From NCBI GenBank assembly GCA_003024985.2, contig PXIH01S0003044.1: 10,315 bases of DNA; one strand, 5' to 3'. The translations under genes and the position numbers were made by a program. This DNA is from Euperipatoides rowelli. Its lineage: Eukaryota; Onychophora; Udeonychophora; Euonychophora; Peripatopsidae. This document shows, in pieces, positions 1-8,818 of this stretch. Below the pieces are notes generated by a model, which ran no database searches, was not told the DNA's origin, and worked only from the letters and a program-made list of their open reading frames with translations. How positions within the stretch are numbered: position 1 is the first letter of the stretch; the number at the start of each line of letters is the position of its first letter.

Positions 1-376
1 TCCATTGATTTTTTTTTTTACAATGGCTATATTATAAAATATTAACTAAAAAAAACTCATTAATTTAATGACTGATAGATCTGAAAAAATCCTTTCTAAA
101 CCAGATATGAAAGATTAAGGTTATTTTTCTTCCATAGGAGATGTGCTCTGGCAGTAGAACTACCTATTATTGGGGTTTAAAAGTTCTATCTATCAGTATT
201 GAGTTGGAAATTTGAGGAGTCAAATTTTGGAAATTTCTCCCTCCTTCTTCAATAAAATTAGGCTTTCATGCTAAGGCCCAGATTGAGACTCATGGGACAT
301 TAATCCAGAAGAATATTGTGTGGATAGTCCTGCCCATCATAGCCTATACCAAAAGTCAGGACGCCATTAGTTCTCA

Positions 377-387
377 GGTTCGATTCT
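377..387 (+). promoter_or_regulatory. RNA polymerase III B-box-like sequence, possible tRNA-derived SINE remnant
   Basis: GGTTCGATTCT matches the tRNA B-box (T-loop) consensus GGTTCGANTCC in all but the last base. A weak A-box-like TAGCC lies at 340-344, about seven bases closer than in a normal tRNA. The flanking T-arm pairs at only about three of five positions, and no acceptor stem or anticodon arm can be drawn, so this is not a functional tRNA. A degenerate tRNA-derived SINE head is possible; a chance match is equally possible. Confidence 0.2.
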
Positions 388-703
388 AGTTACATCCATT
401 TTTTTTTTCAGGATTAATGATCAAGAGGAATTTCTGAAATTAAACATTGGATTTTATAAAATAGTACGGCATAAAAAAAGGTCACCATTTTAAAGCAACG
501 CCATTTTAAAAGAAGCATCAAAGCATTCTGGCATCCCACACATATACAGTAGAAACGGGAAAAAACCCGATCCTTGCCTTCTTCACAAAGTAGCAAACGG
601 TATAGCTAATGGCACTGTCCAGTGACCACCATAACAACTGAAATTTTATAAAGATATAAACATTCAGGAAAGCTGTAATTCATTATTGTAAAAAAACCAA
701 ACC

Positions 704-718
704 AAAAAAAAAAAAAAA
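704..718 (+). repeat. A15 tract
   Basis: Uninterrupted run of 15 A on the plus strand, following AAAAAACCAAACC. It could be a retroposon tail or simple slippage; no matching upstream retroposon body or target-site duplication is visible. Confidence 0.85.
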
Positions 719-898
719 CATTATTTTATTAAAAACAACAACAATTAAATAACCGAAAAACCTCCTTGGTACTCCTGGCTTGTTGGTCAATACCATACCC
801 TCGTTCAAGCCTTATCTTTTCTAGACATAATATTATATTCTGGAAGTGAAGACCTCTTTGCTGATGTTGGAATCCGTGTTTTAAAAACACTAGGATAA

Positions 899-916
899 TT
901 TAAGGTTTAAGGTTTA
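899..916 (-). repeat. Two tandem heptamers plus partial third copy, (CCTTAAA)n
   Basis: On the plus strand this reads TTTAAGG twice followed by TTTA. It lies at the end of the presumed LINE 3' terminus, where CR1/L2-type elements usually carry short tandem repeats used in target-primed reverse transcription. It is not the plant telomere unit TTTAGGG. Confidence 0.5.
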
Positions 917-961
917 TTTTGATAAATAAATAAAATAAAATAAATATACAAAATATCATAT

Positions 962-993
962 AAGTTCCTTTGCCCCTAGGGCTGTAGGAACTT
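962..993 (-). repeat. Two-tier hairpin in presumed LINE 3' UTR
   Basis: AAGTTCCT (962-969) pairs perfectly with AGGAACTT (986-993). Inside it, GCCC (972-975) pairs with GGGC (979-982) around a CTA loop, giving an 8-bp outer and 4-bp inner stem separated by a small internal loop. It is the most GC-rich point in its surroundings. A stem-loop close to the 3' terminus is a known recognition element for LINE reverse transcriptases, and the other LINE in this window has a comparable 8-bp stem at 9682-9712. Confidence 0.6.
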
Positions 994-1145
994 TTACAAA
1001 GAAAATTTTTATATAACATACTGTTCATAAAATGATTAGATAAAGGTATATGAAAATGTTTTTTTTTAAAAGTAACCAAATTGATTAGAATGTAAAAATC
1101 ATTAAAAACCTTAATCATGTTGTTGATAGGTGAATTTTTCTACCT

Positions 1146-1173
1146 ATTGGTTTTACACCAGGGTAAAACCAAT
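1146..1173. repeat. Perfect 11-bp inverted repeat with CCAAT ends
   Basis: ATTGGTTTTAC (1146-1156) and GTAAAACCAAT (1163-1173) are exact reverse complements around a 6-base loop, ACCAGG. Each end is a CCAAT pentamer in opposite orientation, the core bound by NF-Y in animals. The repeat is too short for a microRNA precursor, and no target-site duplication is obvious. It could be a transcription factor site pair, the tip of a decayed foldback element, or part of the neighbouring LINE remnant. Confidence 0.6.
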
Positions 1174-1963
1174 TTGTTCATGTTTCTTGATTGGAATCCA
1201 GATTGTTGGCCTTGACTAGGGGGGAGGAGATTAGGAAATTTGGAGAAAAAGTAGAGAACAGATTTAAAGGTAAACATTTTTCTCCTATCCTGTAAAGAAG
1301 GAACACCAAGATCAGATAATTTTTGGCCATAGCTAGAAGAACTCCTACCAAAAATGATTTTGGTTGGTCTCTTTTGTATGCATTCAATATTAAGGCATAT
1401 TTATCTGGAGAAGTAAAGAATATAAATAATTGGAATGTTTATCATGTGTTTACCAGACAAAATGGAGTATGCTGGGCGTAAACTGACATCACTGGCTTGT
1501 ACAAAAAAAAAAATGGCAAAGTGGAAATGGCAACCAGAAAAAATGACCAAATTCACCACTTTAAAATTAGAATAACAACTAAATAGTTCATAATTGAGAA
1601 TTAAAAATTATATGAATCATTTCTTTTAAAAATCTGAGTTTAAATGGCTAAAGTTGTTTTTTTGATGAAAGTATACCTTTAAATATAACAAAAAAAAAGA
1701 ATAACTGGAACAGAATTTATTAGGCATAATATAATTATTTTTTAATTATAAATTATATCTATGATATTTATTTATGATACTAAAATCTTTAAGAACTTAT
1801 TACAAATAATTTTTGGCACTTTATTTTTAATAAAAAATTAGGTATACAACAGGGCATCATAATTACTTTTATAATGATTTAATATAACTCCTGAACCAAA
1901 AGTTACATCCACAAAAAAGTTTGGTGCAATTTGTTCATCAACTCAGTCTTTTTTGTTGTACAA

Positions 1964-1974
1964 TAGATGGCGCC
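1964..1974 (+). promoter_or_regulatory. CTCF-core-like motif
   Basis: TAGATGGCGCC fits every position of the CTCF core YAGRKGGCRSY as known from animals. The four bases before it (ACAA) do not fit the extended CCAS part. It stands out as a GC-rich island of a dozen bases in very AT-rich surroundings. Binding is inference only; AGATGGCGCC-type words are also frequent in some arthropod genomes for unclear reasons. Confidence 0.35.
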
Positions 1975-2617
1975 ACAAAGCATTATTGAGTCACTGTATT
2001 TTTTAATACAAATGTCAGCCATACAAGAGCAAGCACAATGTGGTTTCACCTTAATGTTTTGTGTGCTACAAAAGGGCATATATAGATATCTACTAATGAC
2101 ATTAAAAAAACCTTTCGAGTTGATAAATTGCAGAAAACAGTTTGTAGAATGGTTTTTTGGTCATGAGTTATGTTAAATCGTTAACGTAATGGTAATTCTT
2201 GGCCACCCTGAGTATTCGGACTTTATAAGAATGTATATTTTCAAACTAGAACCTCCAAATCATCATAAAATAATAAATAGAGGCTTTACCCACACATGAT
2301 GCTCTCTTCCTTCCACCACTGCTGCTACAATTAACTATTAAGTTATCATTCTGGCAGTCCTAGTCATAATCTATATATATTGTAAATTGTGTATATGCAT
2401 GTACAAATTTAATGGCATTTTTTTTTGTCAAAAGTGTAAAGAAAAGATACAGACACCAAAACTAAAGAACAGCACTTTATATACAAATCTATAAATATTT
2501 CACGGTTGCAAGTTGATTGGATACAAGATGAGAGAAACTACAGAGCAGTATGTAAAAAAAAAATTACAAAATATACATAGGCACCCTACGTAATACAGAT
2601 CTGGAAAAATAACTTAG

Positions 2618-2635
2618 AAAAAAAAAAAAAAAAAA
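2618..2635 (+). repeat. A18 tract, followed by A8
   Basis: A run of 18 A, then GACAG, then eight more A (2641-2648). If it were a retroposon tail, the body would lie to its left (about 2440-2617), but I recognise no SINE or processed-gene sequence there. Confidence 0.85.
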
Positions 2636-3276
2636 GACAGAAAAAAAATTGGTCTAACATGGCAACCACGGGAATTTTGTTTTATTTCATTTTATTTAAT
2701 TTTTTAAAAAGCACAGGCAAAATACTGCAAAGCCTCAGTCTGGTCACAAAGCATCTAACATACAAAGAAAAAATCATTTACAAGAGTATAGTTTTATTTT
2801 ATTTTTTTTTCTATCTACCATGGTTTATTTTTCTTCTTCCAAAATATTCATTTTATATAATCTGATAAATAGTATTGACCATATAATGTATAAAAGTTTG
2901 GCAAAAACATAATATTATGGTTCACATAAAAATGAACAGATAAAAACGGAACGTTCCCATCATGCATGCGTATAGCATGATTTATAGCCCTTCGACAATA
3001 AAAACAACCAATTAGCTTTTTAATCTTATACAGGCTAAAACAGGTCTTTAAAAACATTTCTTGAATCAGGAAAAAAAATATTTTTTTTTTTAATAAAAAA
3101 CTTTGATAAACTCTTCAAATAAATTTTTTTTTTTACAAACAATTTTGAATTTATAGCAGAATGAAGTGATAACTGTACACAAATGAAAACTATTGAGAAA
3201 AACTACTATAGTCCTAAGAACTTTTAAAAAATTACTTATTTACATTTAAACAAACAAAAGGAAAATATAGATCTGT

Positions 3277-3294
3277 AAAAAAAAAAAAAAAAAA
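3277..3294 (+). repeat. A18 tract
   Basis: Uninterrupted run of 18 A following ATCTGT, with no recognisable body or duplication beside it. A second pure run of 14 A lies at 3477-3490. Confidence 0.85.
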
Positions 3295-3384
3295 CCAAGT
3301 AATATTTCTTCTTGGCATAGTAATAAGATTTTTGATGAGCGATTGCTAAGCGAATAGTTTCTAAACCACTAGCAGTTACATAAA

Positions 3385-3408
3385 ATGGTCTCTGTTATTA
3401 CAGACCAT
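3385..3408. repeat. Short hairpin, 7-bp arms
   Basis: ATGGTCT (3385-3391) and AGACCAT (3402-3408) are perfect reverse complements; the loop can close further through CTG/CAG. It is GC-richer than its flanks. No rho-independent terminator logic applies in a eukaryote, so its role, if any, is unknown. Confidence 0.45.
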
Positions 3409-3476
3409 ATGAATTTATTTTTAAACAGGTAAAATAAGTATCATTTCTTTTCATTTATACAAATAAAATTTACAAT

Positions 3477-3490
3477 AAAAAAAAAAAAAA
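3477..3490 (+). repeat. A14 tract
   Basis: Run of 14 A preceded by TACAAT and followed by GATAATAAAAGATAAATTAATAG-type A-rich sequence. A simple homopolymer. Confidence 0.8.
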
Positions 3491-4755
3491 GATAATAAAA
3501 GATAAATTAATAGAATCCAAATATTTTATCAGCAAATCTTAACTAAGAAAATATGTTGAGTTTCAATAGTTAGCAACTCCAACGCATTTGTTTTTCACTA
3601 CTATAATACTGTTCTTTTTTTAATCGTTAAATCTATTTACAGGAAATGCATGATCAGCCTGGAGTTGAGTTGCTGTTGCTAGGCTAAATGATAGCACAGA
3701 AATCGTACCCGATATTTACAAATATAACAGTACACTAACTTTTATTTTCTCAATTTTCTTCACTGAAAAGAAAACAAAATTACAAAATAATAGATGCGAA
3801 TGTGAACAACTTTATAGTACAGACTGAGAAGAGATCATATACATCAGATGAAATTCCCATCATACTTTATAAAAGATGGACAAACGTTTCATTTATTCAA
3901 TAAATATACATTTTTTTTTCATAACTTAGCTGGACAGTGTCACAAAAATTAAAAAAGTTTGGATATTCAGAAGACATTATTTTTTAATAAAAAATTAAAT
4001 ATTGTTATTAATAGTAATTTGAGTCCCATGATAAAATTAATAAAACCCCAATAAATAATGATGAATATTTAAATATAATTTTATTGTAATAAAAATAGTT
4101 CCACTTAAGTAGACTATTATAGATAATAATTAATTAAATGTCATTCGAATACTCCACCCAATAGACCTGATCATGAGACGGAGTGAACTTAGGACATGAT
4201 AAACGAAGGCTAGGTAATGAAAAAAAAAAAACATTGAATGATACATTTGCCATTTTTTTATTGGTTGATTTAAAATTATGTGTGCATAATAAATAAGTTG
4301 CCCAGGGCAGAATAATTGAGAGTACGGTATGTGGATGGGGATTCAAATTAACCGCATGTTACCTATTACTGCAATATAAATATTTTTTTCTATCTATTTG
4401 TAAACCAATTGCATTATAATAGATTTTATAAATAATTTAATGATTCTTTTGAAAAAGATTACAAACAATTGAAATTATGTTATGAAACATGCCGTCCCCC
4501 ACCGTGTGATCATTGTAACAATGTTTAATATTGTCTGTTTGTCTGTTAACTAATCAGTAAGTAAAACAGAAAACAATATATGCATTTCAAAAATGCCATT
4601 TGTTTACTCTATATAACACAAAATTTAAAATTTTTCAATATCAATCCACTTTTATGCTCGGTGGATACTAAGAAGTCTATATATCAGTAGAGTAATTTAT
4701 GTTACAATCAAATTGTATAAAGTACATATTTCATATATACCAAAGAACGTTTAAG

Positions 4756-4790
4756 TTTTAACAACAATTTGGAATTGTTTAATGTTAAAA
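4756..4790. repeat. Bulged 14-bp foldback
   Basis: An outer stem TTTTAACA (4756-4763) with TGTTAAAA (4783-4790) encloses an inner stem ACAATT (4764-4769) with AATTGT (4773-4778). A TTAA bulge lies on one side and the loop is three bases. Total pairing is 14 bp over 35 bases. AT content makes small foldbacks common here, so significance is modest. Confidence 0.4.
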
Positions 4791-5050
4791 TGAATTGTAA
4801 AGTATGAACTTTAGAAATAATTTTATTTGTTTATATCTAAAACAACTTTATTCCTAAATTTTCACAAGTATTATGTTATCACTTCATTTCTTGGATTGTC
4901 CAAGGCAAACTTAAAATCTTTAAATGAAACCAACCTCAAGTCTTTAGAAGATTCCAGAAGGTTTCACAATAATATTAATAAACACTAGTATTTTTGCGGC
5001 TGTTGAGACCGCCTTCATTTTAGAAACACAAGATTAGTTCTTTAATAATC

Positions 5051-5270
5051 ATAAACAGCTGGTGTAATGAGTATCATGGCAAACAGTACCCTGACAAGTT
5101 CAGCGTTGCAAGCCCTCACTCACAGGAGGCAGTACAATCTTCATATAGGCTACAAATATTGAGCCTTACTTTATACTCTCAGACCCAAAGAGTTGATAAA
5201 CTCTCATTGTTTTTTGGACAGTGCCAGCACTGGTTGGGAATTCATAACTCTGTTTAGAGTTGGGATTATC
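5051..5270. other. Relatively GC-richer non-coding patch
   Basis: This stretch is visibly less AT-rich than its surroundings. It contains two small hairpins built from the same hexamer in opposite order: AGAGTT-gata-AACTCT at 5189-5204 and AACTCT-gttt-AGAGTT at 5246-5261. A 31-codon plus-strand frame at 5067-5162 (begins MSIMANSTL) has no recognisable motif. A CTCF-core near-match, CAGGAGGCAGT, with one mismatch lies at 5123-5133. It may be a conserved untranslated segment or a fossil repeat; I cannot identify it. Confidence 0.3.
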
Positions 5271-5888
5271 TTTTTACACTGCAAAATTCAATATTTTGAA
5301 ATATTTTAATTTAACTTCACAATAAAATTAACAGTTGTAATAGTAATTTTTTTTATAGTACCAATACATATTTATAAACAATAATACTGATATACATTTT
5401 CCATTAATAATAAAAAAAAAAAGAAAAAATTTCTATAGTTGATCAATGAAAAATGGAAATACAAAATGAAAATAAGGGTTTTTTTCTTTAAAAAAAAAAG
5501 ATTTTTGCAGATTAAAAGCGTTCTTGTAACACCTAATGTTTTATATAAATTTTTAAAAATAATCCCCCTACCTATAACTTAACGGGGAACCAGTAACATT
5601 ACATTATAGAAAAAATTTGTATAACAAAACAATCACAATAAAGTAAAAATAAAAATTTAAATAAAAATCACTAACAGACAAAATACAGCCTGAAAATGGT
5701 CCTTTCTTAAAGGACAACAACCCAGCTAAAGAATGTTACTTTTTTTTAAATATATTGTACATAGAATTTTTAAATAAATATTTGCTCACCCAATAACCAC
5801 ATGGAGATATAAAAATAAGTAATTTAGGTATTAAATAATGCAGAAATATTAAATTCATAAAGTAAAAATGGCCTTTTAAGCAGTCTGC
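5271..5888. other. AT-rich stretch, nothing recognised
   Basis: This stretch holds poly(A)/poly(T) runs, scattered AATAAA-like words on both strands and no plausible coding frame. The frame at 5736-5969 on the minus strand is mostly an Ile/Leu-rich reading of the adjacent trinucleotide microsatellite. Confidence 0.5.
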
Positions 5889-5968
5889 TAATAATAATAT
5901 TAATACTAATAATAATAATACAGTAATAATAATAACAATGATAATAATAGTAATAATAATCATAATCA
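5889..5968. repeat. Imperfect (TAA)n / (AAT)n microsatellite
   Basis: About 80 bases are built of TAA/AAT units with interruptions (ATTAATAC, CAG, CAATG, TAG, TCA). The interruptions imply an old array that has accumulated substitutions. The minus-strand frame through it gives runs of Ile and Leu, explaining the false hydrophobic open frame there. Confidence 0.9.
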
Positions 5969-7780
5969 AAGATTGATAATACTACCTATATTTACCAGGC
6001 TGTATATTGTCATCAAAGTTTTTTAAGATTCCTAAGATTAAATAATGTGGGAATCAATAGAAACTGAGATGTTTTTATATATAAAAAGCTTTTCTAAACA
6101 ATTAAAAATGCATTCATAACAAAATTAAACTACATCAAATTAATATTAATATGTAAGCCAAAAAAAAAAAAAAGAAAAAAAAAAGAATGCATTTCTTTTA
6201 GAGTTGAATAAAATATGTATCTAATTTGGCTTGGAATGTAAAAAAAAAAAAAAAATAGACAAAAAAAAAAACATGCCACTTATAAACTTATAACTAATTT
6301 ATAATAATTGAGAATAGTTGTCTAGAAGATTGGGCAAAACACAACTTAAAAGTAAAATTAATTTGCTCTTTGATAGATAAGTTTGATTATTTTTTTAGTG
6401 AAATAATAATCTAACTAATAACTTTCACAGATATACAGTAGGCTATATCTAATACCGCAAAAAATAAAAATGAAGACAGTACGGTCATGAAAGTGTATGA
6501 TCTATTCTATCTAGAAAATGAATTTTTAAGACATCTGAACATACAGTTCATACAACAAAATAAGCTTTTATGATATTTATATTTTACGATGTATTCTACA
6601 GTTTTGAAAAAGTGGTAAAAAAAAGCAATATCTTATTATAATTTGTCTATAAAGTGGAACATTAAGACACCATACCCTTTCATATCAAAATCTCTTCTTA
6701 CAATATAAATAAGTAAATAGAACAAATTCAGTTTACTAACTGTTTCATCCTTTTATGTCCTTACTGCTTAAATCTTCTTAAATTTAGGTGTCAAGGAGAT
6801 ATTAAAGAATTTATTATTACCTTCGTTTCTACAACAAAATTCAATTACAAAGGTCTTCACCATTGACAAGAAAAACTTAGCGAGCAATTTCTTCAGATAT
6901 ATAAATAAATACAAATTATAGAAAAATAGTATCTACCAACCGTTTTTAAACTACAATGACATTAGCAAGAAATTTTCAACTTCTCTTGTCATGTTTGTAA
7001 AATATCAGAAATATCTGAGGAAAACACAAGCCTGGATGGGTTGTAACTTCGATATAATTCTGGCTTTTATTTGAAATGCGCAAGTTTTGATGTTACCGTC
7101 ATCAATGGAAAAAAAATCCGTCTGTATCTTACCATTGTTATTAAAATTATATTTTTAACAAAACAATTTGAAAAAGAAATTAAAATGAAATAAATGATTT
7201 CAAACAAAGTGTAGAAAGCAAGAGAGAAGGTCAATTGATTTCTAATTACCAATACAAAATATTTCCCATCTCTAAAGAAATTTTTTTCTACTTTGTTTGA
7301 ATCTAAGGAAATTAAAATTTAGAATAATCTAACCATAGAACTAAAAAAAAATATGGAAGAAGACGTTATGAGCCCATTATCAAAGCAGTTGGTATATAAA
7401 CTCAGAATTGTATGTCAGACAATCTAAATGCATAGTCATTACTATGTAACCGTAACGATAAACTTTCAATATCAACATGGTTCCTCTAATTTAGAAGGAG
7501 AACGTACAATTTCTTGTAAATTGTAAACATTTTCAATATTACAACCTTTTTTTTTTTCATCCTAACAGAATTGTGAAAGTTACGATTGTAAATAGTTGAT
7601 TTGAAATTATTTCAACTAAACGCACAAAAGATGTGGAGCACCGATTAATTTCAGCACCTAAAATACTTCATTATTATCACAATGTTAAATGAGCTTCTTT
7701 TATCACAATAACAAAAACTAAATCTTGTAAATACAAAACTCTTTACAATGGTTATTTACAAAAAATTTAGCTTCAAATCT
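5969..7780. other. AT-rich stretch without a recognisable gene
   Basis: Nothing coding is supported; the minus-strand frame at 7067-7252 is a Phe/Ile-rich chance frame. Notable items are A-tract clusters at 6160-6271, a 16-bp self-complementary TTTTTATATATAAAAA at 6072-6087, and two TATCACA words at 7675-7681 and 7701-7707, which read as the K-box TGTGATA on the minus strand. Confidence 0.5.
6160..6271 (+). repeat. Cluster of long A-tracts
   Basis: Within 112 bases lie A14-G-A10 (6160-6184), A16 (6240-6255) and A11 (6261-6271). Such clustering fits slippage-driven growth or nested retroposon tails. Assembly length error is also likely in such runs. Confidence 0.8.
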
Positions 7781-7786
7781 TTTATT
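7781..7786 (-). promoter_or_regulatory. Candidate poly(A) signal AATAAA (minus strand), second of a pair
   Basis: TTTATT on the plus strand, giving AATAAA on the minus strand, 17 bases beyond another AATAAA at 7803-7808. With that one it forms the first pair of canonical signals met after the presumed stop codon at 9405. In DNA this AT-rich the hexamer is common, so use is unproven. Confidence 0.2.
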
Positions 7787-7802
7787 TTTTTTTTGGTGTA
7801 TA

Positions 7803-7808
7803 TTTATT
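7803..7808 (-). promoter_or_regulatory. First canonical poly(A) signal after the terminal exon (minus strand)
   Basis: Scanning the minus strand from the stop codon at 9405 downwards, this is the first AATAAA I find, giving a 3' UTR of about 1.6 kb. An ATTAAA variant occurs earlier at about 8224. Choice between them and more distal sites needs transcript ends. Confidence 0.25.
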
Positions 7809-7879
7809 AATATCTATAATCACAAACAAAGATAGCATTTTACTCAGGAGGCACGTTATTTTATAAAGAAAAATGAGCG

Positions 7880-7900
7880 AAAAAAAAATTTTTTTTTTTT
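7880..7900. repeat. A9T12 self-complementary tract
   Basis: Nine A followed directly by twelve T, a pure A/T foldback with no loop bases beyond the junction. It is rigid A-tract DNA and a likely place for sequencing or assembly length errors. Confidence 0.7.
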
Positions 7901-8032
7901 AAATTTAGGCACTACTTTTCATCATAAAAATTAGAAAGACATTATATAGTATATCATTAAATAAAATTCCCACCGAGTCTTATAGCAATTAATTATATGC
8001 CTGTTGCTATCTTTTGTTGATAACTATTACTA

Positions 8033-8043
8033 CAGATGGCACT
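8033..8043 (+). promoter_or_regulatory. CTCF-core-like motif
   Basis: CAGATGGCACT matches all positions of YAGRKGGCRSY. The preceding four bases do not fit the extended CCAS part. It has the same orientation as the site at 1964 and the opposite orientation to the one at 9261. Confidence 0.3.
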
Positions 8044-8752
8044 AAATCTTTCAGTCCAAGACCTTGAAAACGTAAAGTCATAATTTCAATTATAACCATT
8101 AAAGTTTTCATTCCAAATTTTAGTTCTTTTTGAAAAGCTAGTAAAGATAAAGATATCTATACAAAATAAAGAATTTTTTAAATTAACCATAAAAATATTT
8201 TTTTTTTATCTCCAAAAAATGGCTTTAATCAAATTTGTTTTATAAACTTGATAGAAATGTATTTTTGGTCAGTTTGTTCGAAACGTTGAAACAGGGAAGG
8301 AGGGGGATGAGGTTTCTGGCAAGATATTTTTTTATCCCATTTTGGAATAATTTAAATGTTGTGAAAAAAAAAAAGTACTCTTTATAATAAATTTTTCAAT
8401 GAAAAGTCTCGGGTAAAAATTTTACAAAATTTCTTTGACATTTCAAAAAGCTTGATTATAGGAATTAAAAAATAAATAAAAATAAAAATGTCTTACAAAG
8501 TTAAAGATTTATATAAAAGGAGAAAGCGAAATTTTAGGATCAAAATAAATCAATAAAAAAATAAAAACTTGAGATTTATGTAATTAAAATATTATAGAAA
8601 AGGATATTATTCAGTCTTTTTTTTTTTTGTTCAACCTTTTTTTTTTTAGAAGTGCCATACAACAAAAATAAAAGTTCTTCTAATTTGTAATGACTCACAA
8701 AGCGAAGACTTCATAAAACACCATAAAAATTGGACGGATTAAGTATAACTGA

Positions 8753-8775
8753 TGCGGATTTGATGGGAATCCGCA
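8753..8775. repeat. 8-bp hairpin TGCGGATT/AATCCGCA
   Basis: Perfect 8-bp arms (8753-8760 and 8768-8775) around a 7-base TGATGGG loop. The arms contain CpG, rare elsewhere in the window. Confidence 0.6.
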
Positions 8776-8785
8776 AGTAACAGCC

Positions 8786-8818
8786 ATCTGAAAGTGAGTA
8801 GCCTACCTCCCTTCAGAT
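8786..8818. repeat. Nested hairpin ATCTGAA/TTCAGAT
   Basis: Outer arms at 8786-8792 and 8812-8818 enclose a small inner GTAG/CTAC pairing near the centre (8798-8801 and 8803-8806), leaving nearly symmetric internal loops. It lies ten bases from the neighbouring hairpin, so the two could stack in a folded RNA. Confidence 0.5.

Larger units (their letters stand above)
1..898. other. AT-rich non-coding stretch, left end
   Basis: I see no gene here. The stretch mixes moderate-GC sequence (about 120-400) with A/T homopolymers, including an 11-T run at 9-19 flanked by the 6-bp inverted repeat CCATTG/CAATGG, and a 15-A run at 704-718. An open frame on the minus strand at 414-596 has no recognisable motif and is rich in Cys, Phe and Leu, as expected of chance frames. 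The best local feature is a pol III B-box-like sequence near 377. The stretch could be distal 3' UTR, intergenic or intronic DNA; the sequence does not decide. Confidence 0.5.
899..1118 (-). mobile_element. Probable 3' end of a decayed CR1/L2-like LINE
   Basis: Read on the minus strand, this piece has the layout of a CR1/L2-type LINE terminus. First comes an open frame ending near a TFKKK motif, which recalls the FKxxL segment seen near the C-terminus of many LINE ORF2 proteins. Then comes a strong hairpin (962-993), a T/A-rich spacer, and a tail of tandem heptamers (CCTTAAA, two copies, at 899-916) instead of pure poly(A). Short tandem repeats as 3' tails are typical of CR1/L2 clades. The upstream boundary is unknown, so the higher-coordinate end given is only the limit of the open frame. 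No reverse-transcriptase core is visible, so family assignment rests on architecture, not homology. Orientation agrees with the better-supported LINE at 9.6-10.3 kb. Confidence 0.45.
1174..5050. other. Long AT-rich stretch without a recognisable gene
   Basis: No coding sequence can be supported. Short frames at 1178-1387 (-), 1967-2176 (+), 2659-2865 (+), 2848-3057 (-) and 4134-4346 (-) show no domain, no consistent codon bias and no splice context I trust. The stretch holds long A-tracts, a CTCF-core-like site at 1964, and hairpins near 3385 and 4756. It may be part of a very long minus-strand 3' UTR or plain intergenic DNA; transcript data would tell. Confidence 0.5.

Noticed and set aside
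340-390. Possible tRNA gene
   Set aside because: Only the B-box is good; acceptor, D and anticodon arms cannot be formed and the T-arm is mismatched.
899-916. Telomere-like TTTAAGG repeats
   Set aside because: Not a known telomere unit, only two copies, and better explained as a LINE 3' tail.
1178-1387. 69-codon minus-strand open frame
   Set aside because: No recognisable domain or splice context and low-information composition; it adjoins the LINE remnant but lacks any RT motif, so I do not call it a gene.
1967-2176. 69-codon plus-strand open frame starting MAPQSIIES
   Set aside because: The start lies inside the CTCF-like word, no homology is recognised, and the downstream sequence gives no support for a transcript.
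2659-3057. Short open frames on both strands
   Set aside because: Phe/Ile/Tyr/Lys-rich peptides typical of chance frames in AT-rich DNA.
4285-4297. X-box-like GTTGCC-CAG-GGCAGA (RFX site)
   Set aside because: The second half-site has two mismatches to RGYAAC.
4134-4346. 70-codon minus-strand open frame
   Set aside because: No motif, no paralogue known to me, and a composition shift within the frame at a poly(A) run; likely chance.
5067-5162. 31-codon plus-strand frame starting MSIMANSTL
   Set aside because: Open by virtue of locally higher GC; no family, no splice sites and no conservation evidence available.
5736-5969. 77-codon frame with an Ile/Leu-rich start resembling a membrane segment
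   Set aside because: The hydrophobic run is simply the translation of the TAA/AAT microsatellite.
6232-6243. TGGAATGTAAA, identical to the start of mature miR-1
   Set aside because: The match ends in an A-tract and there is no complementary arm upstream, so no precursor hairpin. The same 8-mer at 1431 also lacks a hairpin.
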